A stretch of DNA of 49,555 bases from Pseudomonadota bacterium (lineage in GTDB: Bacteria > Myxococcota_A > Polyangia > Polyangiales > JAFGIB01), in NCBI GenBank assembly GCA_017881185.1, contig JADGRE010000014.1, positions 1 through 49,555 of the forward strand, written 5' to 3'. A program made the position numbers and the translations under genes. Each line of letters begins with the position of its first letter. Within the stretch, counting starts at the first letter, position 1. The notes under the pieces are model-generated. The model ran no database searches, was not told the origin of the DNA, and worked only from the letters and a program-made list of their open reading frames with translations. Shown in pieces: positions 27,814 through 34,091 of this stretch.

Positions 27814-28071
27814 CTAGAGCTTGGAGCTCACCAGCTCGACGACCGAGTCGAGGTCGCGAACCTTCTCGAGCTCGGCCTCGGGCACCTTGATTTTGTAGCT
27901 GCGCTCGATCTCGGCGATGATCTCGATGGCCATCATCGAGTCGATGCCCAGCTCCTTGAAGGCGACGCTGTCGGGCACTTCGTCGATCTCTGCGATCTCG
28001 ATGACGATGGCGCGCAGCTTCTCTCGGAGCTCGTTTTTGGACATGCTGGACATGCTGGCCATGCCGGTCAT
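27814..28071 (-). CDS. Acyl carrier protein 1
   Basis: An 85-residue acyl carrier protein with the phosphopantetheine Ser in LGIDSMMAIEII (about Ser 45) and the acidic helix 2-3 surface typical of type II carriers. The start ATG 28071 overlaps the upstream carrier stop (TGATG), so translation is coupled. Four in-frame ATGs in the first ten residues (MTGMASMSSM) leave the exact start open. It is one of two neighbouring, non-identical carriers, implying separate duties. Confidence 0.9.
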   Translation of the reverse strand: MTGMASMSSMSKNELREKLRAIVIEIAEIDEVPDSVAFKELGIDSMMAIEIIAEIERSYKIKVPEAELEKVRDLDSVVELVSSKL

Positions 28072-28316
28072 CAGCTCTTGGGCAGCTTGTCAGCCACCAG
28101 GGTGATGAGTTGGCCGACCGTCTGAATGCCCACGAGCTGGTCGTCGGGGATGCGCACGTTGAGGTCGCGCTCCAGGCTGCCGATGACTTCCAGCAGCTCG
28201 AGCGAGTCGATGCCGAGCTCTGCGATCACCCGGGTCTCTTCGATGTTTTTCAGGTCTTTTTCGGCAATTTCCGAAGCGGTGGTTCGGAAGATCTGAAGCA
28301 GCTCGGGCCGGGTCAT
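28071..28316 (-). CDS. Acyl carrier protein 2
   Basis: A carrier protein of 81 residues from ATG 28316, or 86 from ATG 28331. ATG 28316 is preferred because GGAG lies 9 nt upstream, within the alternative start. Phosphopantetheine site: LGIDSLELLEVIG (Ser about 40). It differs markedly from carrier 1 in sequence. The stop overlaps the ATG of carrier 1 by 1 nt. A 91-bp gap separates it from the fatty acyl-AMP ligase, with a promoter-like TGGACG-N17-TATTAA at 28376-28348. Confidence 0.9.
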   Translation of the reverse strand: MTRPELLQIFRTTASEIAEKDLKNIEETRVIAELGIDSLELLEVIGSLERDLNVRIPDDQLVGIQTVGQLITLVADKLPKS

Positions 28317-28347
28317 AGGGCGGTTCTCCATGCAGTTGACGGTTGCC

Positions 28348-28376
28348 TTAATACGCGCATTCGGCCGCTACGTCCA
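28348..28376 (-). promoter_or_regulatory. Promoter-like TGGACG-N17-TATTAA before the carrier genes
   Basis: On the minus strand TGGACG (28376-28371) and TATTAA (28353-28348) are 17 bp apart, in the gap between the FAAL and carrier genes. It could give the two carriers and thioesterase their own transcript. Confidence 0.4.
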
Positions 28377-28422
28377 TGCGGGTCGGCGTGTGCCGGCCGC
28401 TGACGGCGGTCGCGGGTCAAGC

Positions 28423-30126
28423 TCAGACGGGGTGTTCCTCGAGCTCGCCGGCCTCGAACATGGCCTTGGTGCGGCGGCGTTGGACCTTGCCGCTCGAGGT
28501 CTTGGGCAGCGAGCCGACCTTCACGACGGCCACGTGCCCGACGGTCAGGCCGACAGTCTCCATGACCTTGGTGGCGATGGCTGTGCGCAGGTTGGCGGCG
28601 TCGGTGGAGTTGCCCTCGGCCGAGATGACCAAGGACTCCTCGCCGTTGCGCATCACGCTGAAGGCGACCACGTTGTCGCGGCGCACGCCTTCGACTTCCG
28701 CCACGGCCCACTCGATGTCTTGTGGGTAGAAGTTCGCGCCGCGGATGATGATCAGGTCTTTGAGCCGCCCGCAGACGTACAGGTTCTCGCCGCTCATGTA
28801 GCCGAGGTCGCCGGTGTGCAGCCAGCCATCGGTATAGGCCGCTGCGCTGGCTTCGGGGTTGCCGTAGTAGCCGGCCGTGATGCTCGGGCCGCGCGACCAG
28901 ATCTCGCCGACCTGGCGATCGCCCAGGCTCTGGCCTTGCTCGCTCACGATCTTCAGCTCGTGGCCCGGGAACGGATGTCCGCACGACACCAGCTCCAAAG
29001 TGCCTTCGCTACCGCTCGCAGGCTTGGCTTCACCCGCCTTCATGCGCTCGGCGTCTACAACGTCGGTGAGCAGGGGCGCGTCGCGGTCGTGGAAGGTGAT
29101 GGCCAGTGTGGACTCGGCCATACCGTACGCTGGCATCAGCGCGGGCGCGCGGAAACCAACGCTCGCGAAGCGCGCCGCGAACTCGCGCATGACGCGCGGG
29201 TTGATCGGCTCGGCGCCGCAGCCGGCCACGCGCAGCGTGCTGAGATCGAGGCCTTCGAGGTCTTTGTCGCGCGCGCGCTTGGTGGCGAGGCCATACGCGA
29301 AGTTCGGCGCGAAGGTGATGGTGCCGCCGACCTTGGCGATGGTCTCGAGCCACAGGTTGGGCCGGCGTCCGAACGCTTCGGTCGGCATCAGCACGGTGGT
29401 GATGTTGCAGACGATGGTGCCCAGCACGAAGCCGATCAGACCCATGTCGTGATAGAGCGGCAGCCACGTGACGGCGATGTCTTCGTCGCGTCGATCGATG
29501 CCGCGTGGGCCCAAGAACGCGCGCGCGTTCGCGACCAAGTTGCGGTGAGTCACCATCACACCCTTGGGCAGCGAGGTGCTACCCGAGGTGAACTGCAAGA
29601 AGCACAGGTCGCTGGCGTCGACACGCGGTGGCGTCCACTGCGACTGCGGCGGAGCCTGGTTCAATAGATCTTCCAACACCACGATGCGGCACAAGCCCGG
29701 GTGGTGGGCCAGCACCTCGTCGATGACGGGCTTGCTGGCTTCCATGGTGAGCAGCACCTTGGCGCCCGCGGCCTTCACGATGTGGCTGACGGTCTCGACG
29801 TAGGCGTTCTTGGCCTTGAAGCTGGCGCGCGGATAAATGGGCACCGGCACGACGCCCGCGACCGCAGCACCCAGGAAGCTCAGCACGAACTCTGCGGGGT
29901 CGCCGATGACCAGCGCGATGCGATCGCCCTTCTGCAGGTCGAGGCTCGCCAGCCGCGCTGCGCGGGCGTGGGCCTCGCGCTCGAGCGCCTCGAATGGGTA
30001 GTAACGCTCGCTGCCGTCCAGGGCGCGGAAGTGAAAGCCGCGCGTGCCCGCAGCCGCGCTGGCGGCACAGGAGCGTGCCAGCTGCGACAAGCAAGAGACG
30101 AGCGTATCGGCGTCGGAAGGCGTCAT
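28423..30126 (-). CDS. Fatty acyl-AMP ligase (FAAL family)
   Basis: A 567-residue adenylate-forming enzyme that would activate a free fatty acid as acyl-AMP and pass it to a carrier protein rather than CoA. Seen: phosphate loop LQFTSGSTSLPKGVMVTH (about 180), the FAAL/FadD32 hallmark WLPLYHDMGLIGFVLG (about 220), MPAYGMAESTL, the hinge GRLKDLIIIRGANFYPQDIE and the C-terminal Lys in KTSSGKVQRRR. The hallmark set is that of mycobacterial-type FAALs. Neighbouring carrier and ketosynthase genes support this reading over a CoA ligase. ATG 30126 is 9 nt after a good -10 box, with no ribosome site. Confidence 0.92.
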   Translation of the reverse strand: MTPSDADTLVSCLSQLARSCAASAAAGTRGFHFRALDGSERYYPFEALEREAHARAARLASLDLQKGDRIALVIGDPAEFVLSFLGAAVAGVVPVPIYPRASFKAKNAYVETVSHIVKAAGAKVLLTMEASKPVIDEVLAHHPGLCRIVVLEDLLNQAPPQSQWTPPRVDASDLCFLQFTSGSTSLPKGVMVTHRNLVANARAFLGPRGIDRRDEDIAVTWLPLYHDMGLIGFVLGTIVCNITTVLMPTEAFGRRPNLWLETIAKVGGTITFAPNFAYGLATKRARDKDLEGLDLSTLRVAGCGAEPINPRVMREFAARFASVGFRAPALMPAYGMAESTLAITFHDRDAPLLTDVVDAERMKAGEAKPASGSEGTLELVSCGHPFPGHELKIVSEQGQSLGDRQVGEIWSRGPSITAGYYGNPEASAAAYTDGWLHTGDLGYMSGENLYVCGRLKDLIIIRGANFYPQDIEWAVAEVEGVRRDNVVAFSVMRNGEESLVISAEGNSTDAANLRTAIATKVMETVGLTVGHVAVVKVGSLPKTSSGKVQRRRTKAMFEAGELEEHPV

Positions 30127-30135
30127 GGCGCGGGC

Positions 30136-30165
30136 TATCTACGGGCGGCGTCGTAGGTCTGTCAA
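30136..30165 (-). promoter_or_regulatory. Sigma-70 promoter TTGACA-N18-TAGATA, leaderless FAAL start
   Basis: On the minus strand TTGACA (30165-30160) and TAGATA (30141-30136) are 18 bp apart. The -10 ends 9 nt before ATG 30126, so the 5' leader would be only a few bases. Confidence 0.6.
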
Positions 30166-30172
30166 GCCGGCT

Positions 30173-30185
30173 TTTCCCCGGGAAA
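30173..30185. promoter_or_regulatory. Palindrome TTTCCC-C-GGGAAA between FAAL and ketosynthase genes
   Basis: A 6-bp inverted repeat with one central base, next to the FAAL -35 box and about 38 bp from the ketosynthase -35, is well placed for a regulator of both divergent units. A second self-complementary octamer GGCCGGCC follows near 30197. Confidence 0.4.
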
Positions 30186-30222
30186 TTAGGCCAGTCGGCC
30201 GGCCAGTAACATGGTCGGAAGC

Positions 30223-30251
30223 TTGCGGCAGTGGATCGCGCCGGCTATAGC
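30223..30251 (+). promoter_or_regulatory. Promoter-like TTGCGG-N17-TATAGC, leaderless ketosynthase start
   Basis: TTGCGG (30223-30228) and TATAGC (30246-30251) are 17 bp apart; the -10 ends 10 nt before ATG 30262, again giving a very short leader. Confidence 0.5.
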
Positions 30252-30261
30252 TGCACGCAGC

Positions 30262-31545
30262 ATGACGCGTGTCTTTGTAACGGGCTTGGGTGTGGTCAGC
30301 TCGCTTGGTCTGGGTCGCGACGCCTATTGGCGTGCGGTCGTGGAGGGCCAGAGCGGGTTTTCCACCATCCAAGGTTTCGACACCGGCAATCTCGATCGCT
30401 CGGTCGCGGGCGAAGTGCGCGGCTTCAACGCGCGCGATTTCCTCACGGCTGCCGAAGCACGTCGCACCGGTCGTTGCTCCGCGTTCGCGCTCGCTGCGGC
30501 ACGCATGGCGGTCGAAGACGCAGGCCTCTCGCGCAGCGACCTCGAGGGCGAACGCACCTCGGTGATTCTCGGCACGACCATGGGCGAAGCCGACGTCATC
30601 GGTGAGCTCGAGCACACCTGGATGCGTCGCGGCCTCAGCGCCGTGCTGCCCAACAAACTTCCGTTGTATGGCTCCACGCTCTTGCCCATTCACCTGGCGC
30701 GCGCGTTTGGGGCCCGCGGCATGGTGCAAACACTGCCGGCAGCCTGCGCAGCTGGAAACTACTCGATCGCCTTCGCCGCCGACCTGATTCGTTCCGGTCG
30801 CGCCGATGTCGTGATCGCTGGTGCGAGCGAGCTCTTGCAGAAGGTGCAGTTCGCCGGCTTCGTGCGTCTGGGTGCCGTGGCGCCCGACCGTTGCCAGCCC
30901 TTCGACAAGAACCGCAAGGGTCTGATCGTTGGTGAAGGCGCAGGCATCTTGGTGCTCGAGTCCGAAGCGCATGCCGTGCGGCGTGGTGCGACCGCGCTGG
31001 CCGAGGTCGGCGGCGCAGGTCTCGCGTGCGACGCGCATCACATCACGCGTCCGCATCCCGAGGGCCTCGGCAGCTTGAACGCGATGCGTGAAGCCATCAC
31101 GCGCAGCGGCGTCACGGCTGACGACGTCGACTTCGTCAATGCCCACGGCACCGGTACGCACGCCAACGACAAGGTCGAGGCGCTGGTCATCCGCGAAGTG
31201 TTCGGCTCACGGCCCGTGCCGGTGAGCAGCATGAAGGGCATGCTCGGTCACTGCATGGGCGCTGCAAGCGCGCTCGAAGCCGTGGCCTGCGTGCTCACGG
31301 TGCAGACGGGCATCTACCCGCCGACCATGAGCTACGAGACGCCCGATCCGGAGTGCGACTTGAACCTCGTCGCCAACCGCTCGCGCACCGGCAAGGCCGA
31401 CATCGTGCTCAACAACTCACTCGCGTTCGGCGGCTACGATGCCGTGGTCGCGTTCGCCAAGCCCGGCCGTCTGCCGGACCCGAGCAAGCTGGCCGCGCAG
31501 GTCGCCGCGAGCACTCCGCCAAGCTCTGCCAGCTTCCTCCAGTGA
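30262..31545 (+). CDS. Beta-ketoacyl-ACP synthase (KAS II/FabF-like)
   Basis: A 427-residue thiolase-fold condensing enzyme with a complete Cys-His-His set: PAACAAGNYSIAF (Cys about 162), VNAHGTGTHANDKVE (His about 296) and SMKGMLGHCMGAASALEA with Lys and second His (about 328-333). It would condense an acyl thioester with malonyl-ACP. Family members of this type are FabF or KS-alpha of type II polyketide systems. Its last four bases overlap the next gene (GTGA), a KS-alpha/KS-beta-like layout. A 30-residue C-terminal tail is Pro/Ser-rich and atypical. Confidence 0.92.
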   Translation: MTRVFVTGLGVVSSLGLGRDAYWRAVVEGQSGFSTIQGFDTGNLDRSVAGEVRGFNARDFLTAAEARRTGRCSAFALAAARMAVEDAGLSRSDLEGERTSVILGTTMGEADVIGELEHTWMRRGLSAVLPNKLPLYGSTLLPIHLARAFGARGMVQTLPAACAAGNYSIAFAADLIRSGRADVVIAGASELLQKVQFAGFVRLGAVAPDRCQPFDKNRKGLIVGEGAGILVLESEAHAVRRGATALAEVGGAGLACDAHHITRPHPEGLGSLNAMREAITRSGVTADDVDFVNAHGTGTHANDKVEALVIREVFGSRPVPVSSMKGMLGHCMGAASALEAVACVLTVQTGIYPPTMSYETPDPECDLNLVANRSRTGKADIVLNNSLAFGGYDAVVAFAKPGRLPDPSKLAAQVAASTPPSSASFLQ

Positions 31546-32744
31546 AACCCTGCGCCATCACGGGGCTCGGTTTGGTGAGCCCGCTCGGCGTCGGCTACGA
31601 CGCGCTGGTCGCTGCGCTACGCGCGCAGGACGCTGCGCCCACCGATATCTTCCACAACCACCCGACGCTGCTCGACCCCGAGACCCTTGGCGTCACGCCG
31701 CTCGCCGCCGAGTGCCACGACTTCGATCCCAAGCTCTACTTGGGTGACAAAGGTCTGCGCAATCTCGACCGTCTCACCAAGATGCTGGTGGTGTCGGCGA
31801 AATTCGCGCTCGAGCACGCGGGCTTGAAGCGCGACGGCGTGCACACGCTGTCGCCCGAGCGCGTGGGCTTGTGCTCGGCCACGGCGTACGGCTCGCTCGA
31901 GGCCATCACCGAAGCGGCGCACGTGACGGAGCTGGAAGACCCGCGCTTCCTCAATCCCAATCGCTTCCCCAACACCGTCATCAACGCGTCTGCGGGCTAC
32001 GTGAGCATCTGGGAAGACTTGCGTGCGCCGAACGTGACCGTCGTGGACGGCAACTGCGGCGCGCTCGATGCCGTGCTCAGCAGCGAGACGCATCTCTTGT
32101 ATGGCCGCGCCGACGCGTTCGTGGTGGGTGGCGGCGAAGCGCTGAGCATTCCGCTCTACCTCGCGTTCCACAAGCTCGGCGTGCTGGCCGATGGCGAGCG
32201 CGTGTTCGCACCCGGCCGACGCGAGAGCCAAGGCATGCGTCTGGGCGAGGGCGCCGCGTACCTGTGTCTGGAGACTCCCGAGGGTGCGAAGAAGCGCGGC
32301 GCGCAGGTGCGCGCGTACGTGGTCGGCTACGGCAACGCGTTCGAGCCGCCCGAGTCCGAGGCGGTGCTCGTGCACGTCTCTGCAACGGCAGTCCAGCGCG
32401 CGATCCGCATGGCGCTGTCGGATGCGGGCTTGCAGCCGCGCGACATCGACGTGGTGGCGAGCGCCGTCAGCGGCATCGCTCACTTCGATGCGGCGGAGTT
32501 GGCTGGTATCGAGACCGCGCTCGGCCCCGAGGTCGCGGTGGTAGCGCCCAAGGCCGTGTTCGGCGAGACTTTTGGTGCTTCGGGTGCGTTCGCGATGGCG
32601 TCCGCCGTCGCGTGGTTCGAAGGCCTCCGCGTGGGGCCGCTCGTGCAAGGCAAGCGCCCCGAGGTCCTCAAGCACGTGCTCGCGCTCGCCGTCGGTTACT
32701 ACGGCAACGCCACCGCAGTCATTTTGCGGCGCGCCGGCGCTTGA
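31542..32744 (+). CDS. Ketosynthase-like protein lacking both catalytic His (KS-beta/CLF-like)
   Basis: A 400-residue paralogue of the preceding ketosynthase. The nucleophile Cys is kept (VVDGNCGALDAV, about 171) and the Lys too (VVAPKAVFG), but the HGTGT His is replaced (ASAVSGIAHFD, Ala at that place, about 305) and the GH motif reads GETFGASGA (Glu, about 341). It can hardly decarboxylate malonyl-ACP. It resembles chain-length factors in operon position and loss of catalysis, yet true CLFs replace the Cys and keep other residues. A heterodimer with the upstream enzyme is likely (inference). GTG 31542 overlaps the upstream stop by 4 nt; its 3' end overlaps the converging TPR gene by 26 nt. 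Confidence 0.88.
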   Translation: MKPCAITGLGLVSPLGVGYDALVAALRAQDAAPTDIFHNHPTLLDPETLGVTPLAAECHDFDPKLYLGDKGLRNLDRLTKMLVVSAKFALEHAGLKRDGVHTLSPERVGLCSATAYGSLEAITEAAHVTELEDPRFLNPNRFPNTVINASAGYVSIWEDLRAPNVTVVDGNCGALDAVLSSETHLLYGRADAFVVGGGEALSIPLYLAFHKLGVLADGERVFAPGRRESQGMRLGEGAAYLCLETPEGAKKRGAQVRAYVVGYGNAFEPPESEAVLVHVSATAVQRAIRMALSDAGLQPRDIDVVASAVSGIAHFDAAELAGIETALGPEVAVVAPKAVFGETFGASGAFAMASAVAWFEGLRVGPLVQGKRPEVLKHVLALAVGYYGNATAVILRRAGA

Positions 32745-33936
32745 GCGGGCGCGCGGCTTCGGCGCTCTCCTCGGCTTGTAGCGTCTGCAGCTCGCGCAGC
32801 GCGGCTGCGAGGTCGGCTTGTGCCGCGGCGCGATACGGATCGCCCTCGGGTGCGGCAGCTGCAAACGCGCGGTAATTGGCCGCTGCAGCTTGCAGTGCGT
32901 CCAGGCGCAGCTCCGGCGCCGTGGTGAGGTGCGACAACGCTTCGTTGCCGAGCGCCTCGTAGTAGTGGCGCTCGTAGCTCGGTTCGAAGAACACGCCCTC
33001 CGAGTGCAAGGTGTCGAGGGTCTGCCGGTCGGCCTGCGCGGCCTTTTCGCACACTTTGAGCGCACTCTCGTGCTCGCCCAGCCGATCGAGCGCCACCGCC
33101 ATGCCGTACAGCGCTAGCGTGTACTCGCGACCCGCGTGCGAGAGCTCGAGCGCATGCTGGTACACCGCCAGCGCCGAGGCTGCGTCGCCACCGAGCATGG
33201 TGACCTCGGCGAGGTTCGCGTAGGTCACGGAGACCTCGCGCTCGTCCAGCGAGAGCTCGGCGGCGCGCGCGTAGGCCTGCGCAGCGCGCTCGAAGTCGTG
33301 CGAGCGCGTCAGCAGCACGCCGAGCTGGAAAGCCGTGTCGCTGGCTTGGAACGTCGGGTCGAGCGCCATCAACGTGCGCAGCTCGGCGATCGCCTCGCTG
33401 TCGCGTCGCCGGACGCTGCAACCATGGAGCGGCAACGGCTCTTCCCACAAACCGAGCACGCGTGCCCGCAGGTAGTGCAGCTGCGGATCGCCCGGAGCGA
33501 GCTGCAGTGCGAGCGTCAGACGTGCCAGGGCGTCGTCGAGCTCGGCCCGGCCCTCGAGCGACTGTCGCAAGAGCGCCTCGAGCGCCCGGCGGCGTGCGGT
33601 GGCAGCTGCATCGCCGCTTGCTGCGTCCGTGCCCGAGCGCGCGGGTTGCACAGGCTGCGCGCCCTGCACGCGCTCGCACAGCGTCTGCCACTCGCCTGGC
33701 AGCGTGCCAGTGGCGCTGCGCAACAGCCCGAGCGCCTGGCGCAGTAGCGCCCGTGCCCGCGCTTGCTCGGGGTGCCTTCCCAGCCGATACAGCCAGCTGC
33801 TCGCATGCGTCTGGCCCGCTGGCTGCTGCGCGTGGGCCGGCTGCGGGCAGCTGAGCAAGCTTGCCGCCACCAGCAGCAGACCGAAGCGATCGAGCCGCCG
33901 GAGCCAGCGAGACCAAGCAGGTGGGCGCCGCGCCAT
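32719..33936 (-). CDS. Exported TPR-repeat protein
   Basis: A 405-residue protein with an N-terminal signal (RFGLLLVAASLLSCPQPAHA); cleavage after AHA or lipidation at the Cys of LLSC are both possible. Helical tetratricopeptide-type repeats fill about 110-400, for example LTLALQLAPGDPQLHYLRAR, AYARAAELSLDEREVSVTYA and ALAVYQHALELSHAGREYTL. A basic RRRAAK tail ends it. TPR proteins act as protein-binding scaffolds; no partner is evident. Its 3' end overlaps the ketosynthase-like gene by 26 nt, tail to tail. Confidence 0.8.
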   Translation of the reverse strand: MARRPPAWSRWLRRLDRFGLLLVAASLLSCPQPAHAQQPAGQTHASSWLYRLGRHPEQARARALLRQALGLLRSATGTLPGEWQTLCERVQGAQPVQPARSGTDAASGDAAATARRRALEALLRQSLEGRAELDDALARLTLALQLAPGDPQLHYLRARVLGLWEEPLPLHGCSVRRRDSEAIAELRTLMALDPTFQASDTAFQLGVLLTRSHDFERAAQAYARAAELSLDEREVSVTYANLAEVTMLGGDAASALAVYQHALELSHAGREYTLALYGMAVALDRLGEHESALKVCEKAAQADRQTLDTLHSEGVFFEPSYERHYYEALGNEALSHLTTAPELRLDALQAAAANYRAFAAAAPEGDPYRAAAQADLAAALRELQTLQAEESAEAARPLKRRRAAK

Positions 33937-34075
33937 GTCGTGAATCTACCGCGTCTGCGTGCTCGGCGCCGCGCCCCGCCGCTGTGGGTCGACATCCGCG
34001 CTGGGATCACCCGTGCTCCTCGCCCCGCACATACGGTCGCTGCGGCTTCTCCCTTTTTCCTGGCTCCCCATGCGA

Positions 34076-34081
34076 TACAAT
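34076..34081 (+). promoter_or_regulatory. -10-like TACAAT before the HD-GYP gene
   Basis: TACAAT ends 10 nt before GTG 34092; no good -35 and no ribosome site are visible. It supports leaderless initiation at this GTG. Confidence 0.4.
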
Positions 34082-34091
34082 CCGAATCTCA

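Noticed and set aside
31542-32744. Ketosynthase-like gene as a pseudogene
   Set aside because: Full length, no frameshift, normal codon use, translational coupling and retained Cys/Lys argue for a functional non-canonical partner.
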